Assembly: GCF_008801925.2 (NCBI RefSeq)
Contig: NZ_CP062803.1
Location: forward strand, 1,550,001-1,614,000
Reading direction: 5' to 3'
DNA: 64,000 nt
Origin: Cupriavidus basilensis
GTDB lineage: Bacteria > Pseudomonadota > Gammaproteobacteria > Burkholderiales > Burkholderiaceae
The notes beneath the pieces were generated by a model. It made no database searches and was not told where the DNA came from. It saw nothing but the letters and a program-made list of their open reading frames with translations. This document shows positions 46,503-56,480 of the stretch, piece by piece (position 1 is the first letter of the stretch; every line of letters starts with the position of its first letter). Both the position numbers and the translations under genes were made by a program.

Positions 46503-47329
46503 ACGCACCTGCACCTGTAGTACCCGCGCCGGTCTTGTCGGCCCGCAAGCTGACTCGCCGCTTTGGCGGCCTCACGGCGGTGGGCGACGTGGACCTGGAT
46601 CTCGCCTTGCATGAGATCCACGCGGTGATCGGCACCAATGGCGCGGGCAAGTCCACGCTGATCAATATGTTGTCGGGCGAGTTGCCGGCATCGTCTGGCG
46701 CGTTGCAATTGCAGGGGCGCGACGTGACCGGCTGGTCGCAGCCGCGCCTGGCGCGCGAAGGCGTGGGCCGCAGCTACCAGCGCAACAATATCTTCCTGCC
46801 GCTGACGGTGCGCGAGAACTGCCGCCTGGCGGCGCAGTCGCGCGCGCAGCGGGCCTGGCGGTTGTGGGAGGGCGCGCAGCGTTGCCGCACCAGTCGCGCG
46901 CTGGGCGACGAAGCCCTGGAGTGCGCCGGCCTGGCCGGCTGCGCGGATACCGTTGCCACGGCGCTGTCGCATGGCCAGAAGCGCCAGCTTGAGGTGGCGA
47001 TGTGCCTGGCCACCCAGCCCACCGTCCTGTTGCTGGATGAGCCTTTGGCCGGCATGGGCGCGGAGGAGTCGGCACGCATGCTTGCGCTGCTGCGTTCGCT
47101 GCGCGATGGCCACGCGGTGCTGCTGGTCGAGCATGACATGGAGGCGGTGTTCTCCGTGGCGGACCGGATCACGGTGATGGTCAACGGCACAGTGATCGCC
47201 TCTGGCGATCCCGAAGCGATCCGCGTCAATCGCGAAGTCCAGCAGGCTTACCTTGGCGAGGAGGTTGAGGAGGACGAGGAGGGGGCGGCCTCCCAACAGG
47301 CGGCCCGGCATAGGGAGCAGGCAGCATGA
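46499..47329 (+). CDS. ABC transporter ATP-binding protein, LivG family
   Basis: A 276-residue ATPase with Walker A GTNGAGKST, signature LSHGQKRQLEVAMCLA, Walker B VLLLDEPLAGMG and H-loop LVEHDM. It binds one of the two permeases and powers uptake. AAGGAGGA precedes the ATG, which overlaps the livM stop. The C-terminal tail is unusually acidic (EEVEEDEEGAAS). Its stop overlaps the LivF start by 4 bases. Confidence 0.93.
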   Translation: MNAPAPVVPAPVLSARKLTRRFGGLTAVGDVDLDLALHEIHAVIGTNGAGKSTLINMLSGELPASSGALQLQGRDVTGWSQPRLAREGVGRSYQRNNIFLPLTVRENCRLAAQSRAQRAWRLWEGAQRCRTSRALGDEALECAGLAGCADTVATALSHGQKRQLEVAMCLATQPTVLLLDEPLAGMGAEESARMLALLRSLRDGHAVLLVEHDMEAVFSVADRITVMVNGTVIASGDPEAIRVNREVQQAYLGEEVEEDEEGAASQQAARHREQAA

Positions 47330-48045
47330 GCGCGCCAAGCGAGATGATTGCGGCACGCGGCGTGCATGCCTGGTATGGCAGCAGCCACGTCCTGCGCGGG
47401 GTCGATTTCAGCGTCGGCACGGGCGAGACCGTGGGCTTGCTGGGGCGCAACGGCATGGGCAAGAGCACGCTGCTGCGTACTCTCCTGGGCCATGTGCGCC
47501 AGCGTGAGGGCACCATCCTCGCCGGCGGGCGCGATGTCTCCCGTGCGCAACCGTATGAAGTGGCACGCCTGGGCGTGGCCTATGTGCCCGAAGGGCGGGG
47601 CATCTTCCCCAATCTCTCCGTGCGCGAGAACCTCTTGATGGCGGCGCGCAAAGGGCCGTCTGGCCGGATGGACTGGGACGAGGCAAGGGTGCTGGACCTG
47701 TTCCCGCGCCTCAAGGAGCGCCTTGGCCACGGCGGCCAGCAACTGTCCGGCGGCGAGCAGCAGATGCTGTCGATCGGACGAGCCCTGATGACCAACCCGG
47801 ACTGCCTGATCCTCGATGAGGCGACCGAAGGCCTGGCGCCACGCATTGTCGCCGAGATCTGGCAGGTCATTGCCACCGTGCGCGCCACCGGCATTGCGTC
47901 CGTGGTGGTGGATCGCAACTACCGCACGGTGCTGGCCAATGCCGATCGCGTGGTGGTGCTGGAGAAGGGCATGGTCGTCATGAACGGGCCTGCGGCCGAA
48001 CTGGCGGTGCAACCCGGCTTGCTGGATCGCTATCTTGGCGTTTGA
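47326..48045 (+). CDS. ABC transporter ATP-binding protein, LivF family
   Basis: A 239-residue ATPase with Walker A GRNGMGKST, Q-loop region PEGRGIFPNLSVRENLLMA (LivF signature), LSGGEQQMLSIGRALM and Walker B CLILDEATEGLAP. The H-loop position reads VVVDRNY instead of the usual EQN/EH segment, so the switch residue is replaced; related LivF proteins commonly lack a canonical His here. It is the last gene of the importer; no terminator is obvious. Confidence 0.93.
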   Translation: MSAPSEMIAARGVHAWYGSSHVLRGVDFSVGTGETVGLLGRNGMGKSTLLRTLLGHVRQREGTILAGGRDVSRAQPYEVARLGVAYVPEGRGIFPNLSVRENLLMAARKGPSGRMDWDEARVLDLFPRLKERLGHGGQQLSGGEQQMLSIGRALMTNPDCLILDEATEGLAPRIVAEIWQVIATVRATGIASVVVDRNYRTVLANADRVVVLEKGMVVMNGPAAELAVQPGLLDRYLGV

Positions 48046-48375
48046 TCCGCACACGCCCCATACTTAATTGTGACTAATTGTGCGCAATTTGTGGCGGTGC
48101 AGCAACGTGCGTATCCCCCTATTCGTGGGCGATTTGGTGGTCCACCCCGCGCAAGCGCTTGACCGGGCGGGACTTCCCTCGCATGCTTGCCACGTCACCA
48201 GCACGAAGCAGGTTCCTCAAGGCGGGATGCTCCCTAGTGGTCGTTACCCGGCACTTCATCTAGAATGGCGCGCGTTTGTGCAATGCAATAGCGGCACGGT
48301 GCCGTTGCGCCATCTCGGGCGCACATATCCGTGCGCCGATGCCGTTGCGCGAGCCTTTCAACCTTACCCTTATCC
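48046..48375. other. Intergenic region between the Liv-type operon and kup
   Basis: 330 bases with no supported gene. A tandem TAATTGTG (48065-48072 and 48075-48082) lies near its start. No convincing promoter or terminator seen; short frames lack ribosome sites. Confidence 0.6.
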
Positions 48376-50274
48376 ATGACCCAGCCCGCAACCAGTCATT
48401 ATTTCGTCGAAAGTCCCAGCAAGCGTGCGCTGGTGATCGGGGCGATCGGCGTCGTCTTCGGCGATATCGGTACCAGCCCGTTGTACGCCCTGAAGGAATG
48501 CTTTAGCACCGAGCACGGCATTCCCTTTAGCGACGCCGCCGTCATGGGGATCATCTCCATGTTGTTCTGGGCGATGATCATCGTGGTTTCGCTCAAGTAC
48601 GTGATGTTCGTCATGCGCGCCGACAACGACGGCGAGGGCGGCATCCTGGCCCTGATGGCGCTGGCGCTGCGCACAGCGGCGCCGCGCTCGCGCATGGCAA
48701 AGCTGCTGATGATGTTCGGCATCTTTGGCGCCTGCATGTTCTATGGCGACGCGGTGATCACACCGGCGATCTCGGTCCTGTCCGCGGTGGAGGGCCTGGA
48801 AATCGCCGCGCCCGGGCTGTCGCACTTTGTCATACCGATCACGCTGGTGATCCTGGCGGCCTTGTTCATGATTCAGCGCAGCGGCACCGCCGCGGTGGGC
48901 AAGCTGTTCGGGCCCATCATGATGGTGTGGTTCGCCGCGCTAGGTGCCCTGGGCGCATACCACATGATGCATGTGCCCTCGATCCTGATGGCGGTCAACC
49001 CGTACTACGCGGTTATCTTCCTGATGGAGCACTCGCTGCAGGCCTTCGTGGTGCTTGGCTCGGTGTTCCTGGTGCTGACCGGCGCGGAAGCGCTGTACGC
49101 CGATATGGGCCACTTTGGCATCCGGCCGATCCGCATGGGCTGGTTCGCGGTGGTGATGCCTTGCCTGATGCTGAACTACTTCGGCCAGGGCGCGATGCTG
49201 CTGCAGAACCCCGAAGCCATCAGCAATCCGTTCTACCTGATGGTGCCGCAGCCCCTGCTGATCCCCATGGTGCTGCTGGCCACGTGCGCCACGGTGATCG
49301 CCTCGCAGGCCGTCATCTCGGGCGCATTCTCGCTGACCAGCCAGGCCATCCAGCTGGGCTTCGTGCCGCGCATGCGCATCCGCTATACGTCGGACGCTGA
49401 AATCGGCCAGATCTACCTGCCGGTCATCAACTGGCTCCTGCTGGTGCTGGTGGTGATCGTGGTGGTGGCCTTCAAGAAATCCGACAACCTGGCGGCCGCC
49501 TACGGCATCGCGGTCACCACCACCATGGTGATCACCACGTTCCTGGCCGCCGTGGTCATGCGCAACGTGTGGAAGTGGAACCCGGTCCTGGTGACCCTGA
49601 TCGGTTCGACCTTCCTGCTGGTCGACCTGGCGTTCTTCTCGGCCAACCTGCTCAAGATCGCCGAGGGCGGCTGGTTCCCGCTGCTGATGGGCGGCACCGC
49701 CTTCTTCCTGCTGATGACCTGGCACAGCGGGCGCAAGCTGCTGCGCGCGCGCAGCCTGGAAGATGGCATTCCGCTCGAGCCGTTTATCGGTGGCCTGCTG
49801 GCGCACCCGCCGCATCGGGTCGAAGGGACGGCTGTGTTCCTGACCGGCAACACCGAGTCGGTACCGGTTTCGCTGCTTCACAACCTCAAGCACAACCGCG
49901 TGCTGCATGAGCGCGTGGTGTTCCTGAGCTTTGTCACGCGCGACGTGCCCTATGTGGACGATGACCATCGCCTGACCTGCAAGGATCTGGGCGGCGGCGT
50001 ATTTATCCTCAAGTCCGAGTACGGCTTCAAGGAAACGCCGGATGTGCAGCGGGTGCTGGATCTGGCCCAGCGCAAGCTCAACATGCACTTCGAGCTGATG
50101 GAAACTTCGTTCTTCATCGCCCGTGAATCGGTGATTCCCTCGAAGCTGCCGGGCATGTCGATGTGGCGCGAAAGCCTGTTCGCGTGGATGCATCAGAACG
50201 GTGCCAAGCCCTCGGACTTCTTCCAGATTCCGGCCAACCGTGTGGTTGAGTTGGGCACCAAGGTGGAGATCTGA
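48376..50274 (+). CDS. kup: Low-affinity potassium uptake protein
   Basis: Kup imports K+ with protons across the inner membrane. The 632 residues have about twelve membrane segments in the first 440 and a cytoplasmic C-terminal domain. The family motif [24 protein letters not shown] opens the protein, followed by [42 protein letters not shown] and [13 protein letters not shown] 48376 is chosen because it starts [19 protein letters not shown] before the first helix. It is a single gene ending at the terminator at 50338-50376. Confidence 0.95.
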   Translation: MTQPATSHYFVESPSKRALVIGAIGVVFGDIGTSPLYALKECFSTEHGIPFSDAAVMGIISMLFWAMIIVVSLKYVMFVMRADNDGEGGILALMALALRTAAPRSRMAKLLMMFGIFGACMFYGDAVITPAISVLSAVEGLEIAAPGLSHFVIPITLVILAALFMIQRSGTAAVGKLFGPIMMVWFAALGALGAYHMMHVPSILMAVNPYYAVIFLMEHSLQAFVVLGSVFLVLTGAEALYADMGHFGIRPIRMGWFAVVMPCLMLNYFGQGAMLLQNPEAISNPFYLMVPQPLLIPMVLLATCATVIASQAVISGAFSLTSQAIQLGFVPRMRIRYTSDAEIGQIYLPVINWLLLVLVVIVVVAFKKSDNLAAAYGIAVTTTMVITTFLAAVVMRNVWKWNPVLVTLIGSTFLLVDLAFFSANLLKIAEGGWFPLLMGGTAFFLLMTWHSGRKLLRARSLEDGIPLEPFIGGLLAHPPHRVEGTAVFLTGNTESVPVSLLHNLKHNRVLHERVVFLSFVTRDVPYVDDDHRLTCKDLGGGVFILKSEYGFKETPDVQRVLDLAQRKLNMHFELMETSFFIARESVIPSKLPGMSMWRESLFAWMHQNGAKPSDFFQIPANRVVELGTKVEI

Positions 50275-50337
50275 CGGCAGCCCCCGCGGTTCGCATGCCG
50301 CAGTAGCGGCCGGGCCAGCCTCACTGGCCCGCAGAAA

Positions 50338-50376
50338 GAAAAAAGCCCCTGTGCACATGGCACAGGGGCTTTTTTT
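50338..50376. terminator. Bidirectional terminator between kup and tex
   Basis: AGCCCCTGTGC-ACATG-GCACAGGGGCT, an 11-bp stem flanked by A- and T-runs, between convergent genes. Confidence 0.92.
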
Positions 50377-50394
50377 ACTTCAGTACCGCCAGGC

Positions 50395-52764
50395 TCAGCG
50401 CTTGAGCTTGGCGAAGGCTGCCGCCATGGCGCCCGACGGTTCATCGCGGCGCTGATTGCCGCCGAACCCCTTGCCCTGGCCGGGCCGCTGGCCCTGACCC
50501 TGGCGCGGCGCGTTGCCGCGGTCGGTCTGGCCCGCGCGGACCGGGCCCTGGCCAGGCTCGTCGTCAAGGCGCATGGTCAGGCCAATGCGGTTGCGCTTGA
50601 CGTCCACCTCCATCACCTTGACCTTGACGATCTGGCCAGCCTTGACCGCCTCGTGCGCATCCTTGATGAACTTGGTGGACAGGGCGGAAATGTGGACCAG
50701 TCCGTCCTGATGCACGCCGATATCGACGAACGCGCCAAAGGCGGCAACGTTGGTGACCACGCCTTCGAGCACCATGCCCGGCTGCAGGTGCTTGATGTCT
50801 TCCACGCCGTCCTGGAAGGTGGCGGTCTTGAACTCGGGGCGCGGGTCGCGGCCGGGCTTTTCCAGCTCGGACAGGATGTCGCGCACGGTCGGCAGGCCGA
50901 AGGTTTCATCCGTGAAGGATGTCGGCGACAGGCCGCGCAGCGCTTCGCGATTGCCCATCACTTCCGGCAGGCTCTTCTTGATCTGGTCGAGGATCCGCTT
51001 GACCACCGGGTAGGCTTCCGGGTGGACCGAGGAGCGATCCAGCGGATTGTCGCCATCGTTGACACGCAGGAAGCCAGCGGCCTGCTCGAACGTCTTGTCA
51101 CCCAGTCGCGGCACCTTCTTCAGCGCGGCGCGATTGGGGAAGGCCCCGTTGGCATCGCGGTACTCGACGATATTGCGCGCCAGCACCGTGTTCAGGCCGG
51201 ACACACGGGCCAGCAGCGGGGCAGAGGCGGTATTCACGTCCACGCCCACGGCGTTCACGCAATCCTCCACCACGGCGTCCAGCGCGCGGGCCAGTTCGCG
51301 CTGGTTCACGTCATGCTGGTACTGGCCCACGCCGATCGACTTGGGATCGATCTTGACGAGTTCCGCCAGCGGGTCTTGCAGGCGCCGCGCAATCGAGACC
51401 GCGCCGCGGATCGACACGTCGAGGTCCGGGAATTCCTTGGCGGCCAGCTCCGATGCCGAGTACACCGATGCGCCGGCTTCGCTGACCACGATCTTGGTCA
51501 GCTTGGCCTCAGGCAATGCCTTCATCAGGTCCAGCACCAGCTTGTCGGTTTCGCGGCTGGCGGTGCCGTTGCCGATCGAGACCAGCATGACATTGTGCTG
51601 CTTGGCCATGCGCGCCAGCGTGGCGAGCGAGCCGTTCCAGTCGCGGCGCGGCTCGTGCGGGTAGATGGTGGCGGTGTCGATCAGCTTGCCGGTGGCGTCG
51701 ACCACGGCCACCTTGCAGCCGGTGCGGATGCCCGGGTCGATGCCCATCACGGACTTCGGACCCGCCGGCGCGGCCAACAGCAGTTCGTGCAGGTTGCGGC
51801 CGAACACCTTGATGGCTTCACTTTCCGCGGTTTCGCGCAGCTGCGTCAGCAGCTCGGTTTCCAGGTGCGGCTGCACCTTGACGCGCCAGCACCAGCGGCA
51901 GACATCGGCCAGCCACTTGTCGGCCGGGCGGTTCTGGTTCTGGATGCCGACATGGCGCGCGATCATGCCTTCGCACGGGTGCGGCACCATCGCGTCCTGT
52001 TCCTCGCCCAGGCCGAGCTTGACCATCAGCACGCCCGCATTGCGGCCGCGGAACAGCGCCAGCGCGCGGTGGGACGGAATGGTGCGGATGGTTTCGCTGT
52101 ATTCGTAGTAATCGCGGAATTTCTCTTCTTCCGCGCCTTCCTTGCCTTCCATCACCGAGGAGGTGACCACGCCGTTGCTCCACAGGTGCTCGCGTACTTT
52201 GCCAAGCAGCTCGGCGGTTTCGCCAAACTGTTCCGACAGGATGTCGCGCGCGCCATCCAGCGCGGCCTTGACGTCCGGCACGCCGCCGTCGGCGGTGGGG
52301 TTGCCGTTGACGTACTTGGCGGCCTCCGCCTGCGGGTCCAGCGTGGGATCGGCCAGCAGCGCCAGCGCCAGCGGTTCCAGCCCGCATTCGCGCGCGATCT
52401 GGGCGCGGGTGCGGCGTTTGGGCTTGTAGGGCAGGTAAAGGTCTTCCAGGACCTGCTTGGTTTCCGCACCTTCGACGGCTGCGCGCAGCTCGGGCGTCAG
52501 CTTGCCCTGTTCCTCGATCGAGGCGAGGATGGTGGCGCGGCGCTCTTCCATCTCGCGCAGATAGAGCAGGCGTTCTTCCAGATTACGCAGATGCGTGTCG
52601 TCCAGGTTGCCGGTCACTTCCTTACGGTAGCGCGCAATGAACGGCACGGTCGCGCCTTCGTCGAGCAGTTCTACGGCCGCCGCCACCTGGCGGGGTTGGA
52701 CGGACAGTTCGGCCGCGATGAGCGACACGATCTTTTGCATGACGGAAGCTGGCAGAGTGGACAT
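50395..52764 (-). CDS. tex: RNA-binding transcription accessory protein Tex
   Basis: A 789-residue Tex protein, a cytoplasmic nucleic-acid-binding factor needed for normal transcription of some genes. It has an N-terminal helical Tex domain ([27 protein letters not shown]), a YqgF/RNase-H-like domain ([20 protein letters not shown]), a helix-hairpin-helix part ([39 protein letters not shown]) and a C-terminal S1 domain (about 650-725: [32 protein letters not shown]). It ends in a Gly/Gln/Arg-rich tail ([13 protein letters not shown]). ATG 52762-52764 was used; the upstream ten residues of the open frame are not conserved. Confidence 0.96.
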   Translation of the reverse strand: MSTLPASVMQKIVSLIAAELSVQPRQVAAAVELLDEGATVPFIARYRKEVTGNLDDTHLRNLEERLLYLREMEERRATILASIEEQGKLTPELRAAVEGAETKQVLEDLYLPYKPKRRTRAQIARECGLEPLALALLADPTLDPQAEAAKYVNGNPTADGGVPDVKAALDGARDILSEQFGETAELLGKVREHLWSNGVVTSSVMEGKEGAEEEKFRDYYEYSETIRTIPSHRALALFRGRNAGVLMVKLGLGEEQDAMVPHPCEGMIARHVGIQNQNRPADKWLADVCRWCWRVKVQPHLETELLTQLRETAESEAIKVFGRNLHELLLAAPAGPKSVMGIDPGIRTGCKVAVVDATGKLIDTATIYPHEPRRDWNGSLATLARMAKQHNVMLVSIGNGTASRETDKLVLDLMKALPEAKLTKIVVSEAGASVYSASELAAKEFPDLDVSIRGAVSIARRLQDPLAELVKIDPKSIGVGQYQHDVNQRELARALDAVVEDCVNAVGVDVNTASAPLLARVSGLNTVLARNIVEYRDANGAFPNRAALKKVPRLGDKTFEQAAGFLRVNDGDNPLDRSSVHPEAYPVVKRILDQIKKSLPEVMGNREALRGLSPTSFTDETFGLPTVRDILSELEKPGRDPRPEFKTATFQDGVEDIKHLQPGMVLEGVVTNVAAFGAFVDIGVHQDGLVHISALSTKFIKDAHEAVKAGQIVKVKVMEVDVKRNRIGLTMRLDDEPGQGPVRAGQTDRGNAPRQGQGQRPGQGKGFGGNQRRDEPSGAMAAAFAKLKR

Positions 52765-52963
52765 CAGGAAAACAGTCGGTCGAAAGCGGGGCATTTTGCC
52801 ACAAGCTTGCCGCCACGCGGCGAGGCGCTCGGGGACGGGGCGGCCCGCGTGACCCGGGGTGCCCGCAGGGGCGGTGGCGCCGCGCCGGGATGGCCGCCTG
52901 CCCGTATGTCAACAAGCGTGGCAACAAGCGCGGCAACCGACAGGCGGATGTTAGAATCCAAGC

Positions 52964-53776
52964 ATGATCGTCAAGCCACATCCGACCGCCCTTGCGGCCG
53001 CGTTCCCCGACCGCCTCGCCACGCCGGCTGTGCTCCGCGCGGCCCGCTTGCTGCCCGCGCAGTTGCGGCTCGCCGTGCTTGCTACTGGCCTGGCGGCGTT
53101 GTTCCTGCCAACGCTTGGCCTAGCGCAGGCGGCATCCGGTGCCTCGCAGCCTCCTGCCGCTGCTGGCGCGCCGCAAACGCCGCCCCGGGATTTCGCCGCG
53201 GAGCGCAAGGCCATCAGCGACTCGCGCGCCTGGACCACCTATCGCTATGGCCAGGCCGAGCACGATTGCTACAACAAGTTCTTTGTCACGCATTGCATCG
53301 ACAAGGCCAAGGACGCGCAGCGCGCCGAGTTGCAGGTGTTGCGCAAGCGCGAGCTCGAGGTCGGTGACGCCGAGCGCGCATTCAAGGCAGCCGAGCGTGA
53401 CCGGCAACAGGCGATCCAACGCGCCCAGTACGAAGCGGAGCAGCCCAGCCGCGACGCCAACGAGCGCGCCAGCCGCGAAAGCTACGAGCGCAAGCAGCAG
53501 GAGCAGAAACTGCGCGATGCGCAGCACGAGGCCGATGCGCCGCAGCGCGCCGCCAATGCCCAGGCCTACGACAAGAAGCAGGCCGACTTCGATGCCCGCG
53601 TCAAGGCCGCTCAGGAGCAGGGCGCGCAGCAAGCCAAGCAGCGGCAGGAAAATGTAAAGGCTTACGAGCAAAAGCAGCGTGACGCCGAGCAACGGCAGAA
53701 AGACGTCGACGAGCGCCGTGCCAAGGCCAAGGAGCAGCAGGGTCAGGCGTCCGCGCCACGTCCCTTCGGTTTCTGA
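52964..53776 (+). CDS. Secreted or membrane-anchored coiled-coil protein of unknown function
   Basis: A 270-residue protein with an N-terminal hydrophobic segment (about 28-57: LRLAVLATGLAALFLPTLGLAQA) that looks like a long signal peptide. Two cysteines in CYNKFFVTHCIDKAK (about residues 103-112) may form a disulfide. From about 118 to 262 there is a highly charged helix rich in Glu/Arg/Gln/Lys/Ala, predicted as coiled coil. No enzyme motif is seen. Proteins of this shape occur in other Burkholderiales, but I know no function. It is a single gene, divergent from tex. Confidence 0.7.
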   Translation: MIVKPHPTALAAAFPDRLATPAVLRAARLLPAQLRLAVLATGLAALFLPTLGLAQAASGASQPPAAAGAPQTPPRDFAAERKAISDSRAWTTYRYGQAEHDCYNKFFVTHCIDKAKDAQRAELQVLRKRELEVGDAERAFKAAERDRQQAIQRAQYEAEQPSRDANERASRESYERKQQEQKLRDAQHEADAPQRAANAQAYDKKQADFDARVKAAQEQGAQQAKQRQENVKAYEQKQRDAEQRQKDVDERRAKAKEQQGQASAPRPFGF

Positions 53777-53921
53777 GCGGCTAAGCGCCGCGCCCACAGC
53801 CGGGGGCAATACCGGCGACAATAGCCGGTGCCGGACGTCGGCGCGACGCATCTGGCCGCGCCCACGTCATTTGCCGTACCGGCCCGCCGGCGCCCAGCGC
53901 CGGTTTTGAGCGGGGGAGCCC

Positions 53922-54125
53922 ATGGACCGCAACCTGAATACATTATCGCGACAGATCATGGAATTGCAGATCGAGCATCGCGATCTCGATTACCTGATCG
54001 ACCGCATGGCGGCTGATGCCGCGCACGATGAGCTGCAACTGCGCCGCCTGAAAAAGCGCCGCCTCAAGCTCAAGGATGCGATTACCTTGCTGCAGCTTCA
54101 GCTCGAGCCGGACGTGCCCGCCTGA
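53922..54125 (+). CDS. YdcH/DUF465-family small protein
   Basis: A 67-residue, highly charged helical protein, MDRNLNTLSRQIMELQIEHRDLDYLIDRMA..., then DELQLRRLKKRRLKLKDAITLLQLQL. The pattern EHRDLDYLID followed by LRRLKKRRLKLKD is diagnostic of the DUF465/YdcH family. Function is unknown, although family members are widespread. GGGGGAGC precedes the ATG. It lies 58 bases before the helicase gene on the same strand. Confidence 0.88.
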   Translation: MDRNLNTLSRQIMELQIEHRDLDYLIDRMAADAAHDELQLRRLKKRRLKLKDAITLLQLQLEPDVPA

Positions 54126-54183
54126 TTCCCCGATTCCCCTTGCCCCGGGCCGCTCTTGAAGCGGCTCGCCAAAAAGCCTCGCC

Positions 54184-56388
54184 TTGCCCGATTCCGAAGA
54201 CCTGCCCGCCGCCACCGTAACGTCAGATCCGTCTGATCGCACCGCTACGCCCGACACGCCCGACACGCCTGACTCGCTCGAAGCACCGGCGGCCGGCGCT
54301 GCCGGGCCGGCCGGTACGGCGGTTTCGCACGCCGCCCAACTGGCCACCATCTTTGCCGAGACCGGGACCCTGGCCACCGGCATCGAAGGCTATCGCCCGC
54401 GCGCGGCGCAAGAGCAGATGGCCGCCGCCGTGGCAGGGGCGATCGAGCGCGCAGACACGGTCATCGTCGAGGCTGGCACGGGCACGGGCAAGACCTTTGC
54501 CTACCTGGTTCCGGCCATGCTTTGGGGCGGCAAGGTGATCCTCTCCACCGGCACCAAGAACCTGCAGGACCAGCTTTTCCTTCGCGATATTCCCACGGTG
54601 CGCAAAGCGCTCAATGTGCCGGTGTCGGTGGCGCTGCTCAAGGGGCGGGCCAACTACCTCTGCCATTACCACCTGGAGCGGGCCGAGATCCAGGGCCGCC
54701 TGGCTTCGCGCCAGGATGCCGCCTGGCTTCGCGAGATCGCCCGCTTTGCCAAAGTCACGTCGTCGGGCGACAAGGGCGAGCTGGCCTCGGTGCCGGAAAA
54801 CGCGCCGGTCTGGCAGCTGGTCACCTCGACCCGCGACAACTGCATGGGCACGGAGTGCCCGAGCTACAAAGAGTGCTTTGTGATGCGGGCTCGCAAGGAA
54901 GCGCAGCAGGCGGACATCGTGGTGGTCAACCACCACCTGTTCTTTGCCGACGTGGTGCTGCGTGACACGGGCATGGCCGAGCTGCTGCCGGCTGCCAATA
55001 CGGTGATCTTCGACGAAGCGCACCAGTTGCCCGATACGGCGACCCTGTTCTTCGGTGAAAGCCTGTCTACCAGCCAGCTGCTGGAGCTGGCGCGGGACAC
55101 CGTGGCCGAGGGTCTCTCGCACGCGCGGGACGCCGCCGACTGGGTGCGGATCGCGGCCCCCCTGGAGCGTGCCGCGCGGGACCTGCGTCTGGCCTTCACT
55201 CGGGACAATTCCCGCCTGGCGGTGAGCCAGATCGAGGCGGACCCCCGCATCGGCAAGCCATTCTTCGAGACGCTGGACGCGCTCGAAACCGCGCTGTCGG
55301 AATTCGTGACCCTGCTGGAAAGCCAGGCCGAACGTGCCGAGTCCTTGGAGCAGTGCCATCGCCGCGCGGTGGAGCTCGACCAGCGCCTGGCCGCCTGGCG
55401 CAACGATGCCAAGGCGGTGTCACCGCCCGCCGCTGCAGAAGGCGATGAAAAAGCCCCGGCCAGCGCGGCCTTTGGTCCGGAAACCGTGCGCTGGGTCGAG
55501 GTGTTCTCCCAGACCGTGCAGTTGCACCGCACGCCCTTGTCGATCGCGCCGATCTTCACGCGCCAGCGCGAAGGGCACCCGCGCGCCTGGATCTTCACCT
55601 CGGCTACGCTATCCGTGAAGGGCAATTTCACGCACTACGCGGCCCAGCTTGGCCTGGACAAGGACAAGTCGCTGACGTTGCCCAGCCCGTTCGACTACGC
55701 CACCCAGGGCCTGCTTTATGTGCCGCGTGACCTGCCGGCACCGCAGTCGCCGCAGTTCACCGACGCCGTGGTGCAGACCGCGCTGCCGCTGATCGAGGCC
55801 GCCGGTGGCCGCGCTTTCCTGCTGTGCACCACGCTGCGGGCCGTGCAGCGTGCCTCCGACCTGCTTTACGAGGCCTTTGCCGAACGCGGCCTGGAGCTGC
55901 CCTTGCTGGTGCAGGGCCAGGCCAGCCGAACCGAATTGCTGGATCGCTTCCGCGAGCTTGGCAATGCGGTGCTGGTGGGCAGCCAGAGCTTCTGGGAAGG
56001 CGTCGACGTGCGCGGCGAGGCGCTCTCGCTGGTCATCATCGACAAGCTGCCGTTCGCCCCGCCCGACGACCCCGTGCTGGCGGCGCGCATGGAAGTGCTG
56101 CAAAAGAAGGGCCTGAGCCCGTTCGCCGTGCATCAGTTGCCGCATGCCGTGATCACGCTCAAGCAGGGCGCGGGGCGGCTGATCCGCTCGGAATCCGATC
56201 GTGGCGTGTTGGTGATCTGCGATACCAGGCTGGTGGAGAAACCCTATGGCCGCCAGATCTGGCAGAGCCTGCCGCCCTTCAAGCGCACGCGCGAGGCCGA
56301 GACGGTGGTCCACTTCCTGGAGTCGCTGCGCAATGGGGAAAGCGCGCCGGCGGCTGACGACGCCGCGGGGCAAGCCGCGCCCGATTGA
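54184..56388 (+). CDS. DinG/YoaA-family iron-sulfur DNA helicase
   Basis: A 734-residue XPD-like superfamily 2 helicase. Walker A is VEAGTGTGKTFAYLVPAML; the four Fe-S cysteines appear in NYLCHYHL and NCMGTECPSYKECFVMRAR; the DEAH box is VIFDEAHQLPD. C-terminal motifs VGSQSFWEGVDVRGEALSLVIIDKLPF and LKQGAGRLIRSESDRGVLVICDTR complete the motor. It unwinds DNA with 5'-3' polarity in repair. A stop at 54157-54159 leaves TTG at 54184 as the only conventional start before the conserved GIEGYRPRAAQEQM; the first 45 residues are Pro/Thr/Asp-rich and non-conserved. It ends at the terminator at 56416-56449. Confidence 0.9.
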   Translation: MPDSEDLPAATVTSDPSDRTATPDTPDTPDSLEAPAAGAAGPAGTAVSHAAQLATIFAETGTLATGIEGYRPRAAQEQMAAAVAGAIERADTVIVEAGTGTGKTFAYLVPAMLWGGKVILSTGTKNLQDQLFLRDIPTVRKALNVPVSVALLKGRANYLCHYHLERAEIQGRLASRQDAAWLREIARFAKVTSSGDKGELASVPENAPVWQLVTSTRDNCMGTECPSYKECFVMRARKEAQQADIVVVNHHLFFADVVLRDTGMAELLPAANTVIFDEAHQLPDTATLFFGESLSTSQLLELARDTVAEGLSHARDAADWVRIAAPLERAARDLRLAFTRDNSRLAVSQIEADPRIGKPFFETLDALETALSEFVTLLESQAERAESLEQCHRRAVELDQRLAAWRNDAKAVSPPAAAEGDEKAPASAAFGPETVRWVEVFSQTVQLHRTPLSIAPIFTRQREGHPRAWIFTSATLSVKGNFTHYAAQLGLDKDKSLTLPSPFDYATQGLLYVPRDLPAPQSPQFTDAVVQTALPLIEAAGGRAFLLCTTLRAVQRASDLLYEAFAERGLELPLLVQGQASRTELLDRFRELGNAVLVGSQSFWEGVDVRGEALSLVIIDKLPFAPPDDPVLAARMEVLQKKGLSPFAVHQLPHAVITLKQGAGRLIRSESDRGVLVICDTRLVEKPYGRQIWQSLPPFKRTREAETVVHFLESLRNGESAPAADDAAGQAAPD

Positions 56389-56415
56389 CCGCCTGGCGCG
56401 GGCGGTGGCCGACAA

Positions 56416-56449
56416 ACAAAAAACCCGATCTTCCGATCGGGTTTTTTGT
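56416..56449. terminator. Bidirectional terminator between the helicase gene and bamD
   Basis: AAAACCCGATC-TTCC-GATCGGGTTTT with T-runs on both sides, between convergent genes. Confidence 0.9.
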
Positions 56450-56480
56450 TGCCAGCGCACTCAAGCGCCGTGCCTGACGT

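Noticed and set aside
48078..48379. Two small plus-strand frames upstream of kup
   Set aside because: No ribosome site, atypical composition and overlap with the region expected to hold the kup promoter.
53120..53851. 243-codon leucine-rich antisense frame
   Set aside because: It is the complement of the Glu/Gln/Arg-rich coiled-coil gene; complements of charged helices often read as poly-Leu.
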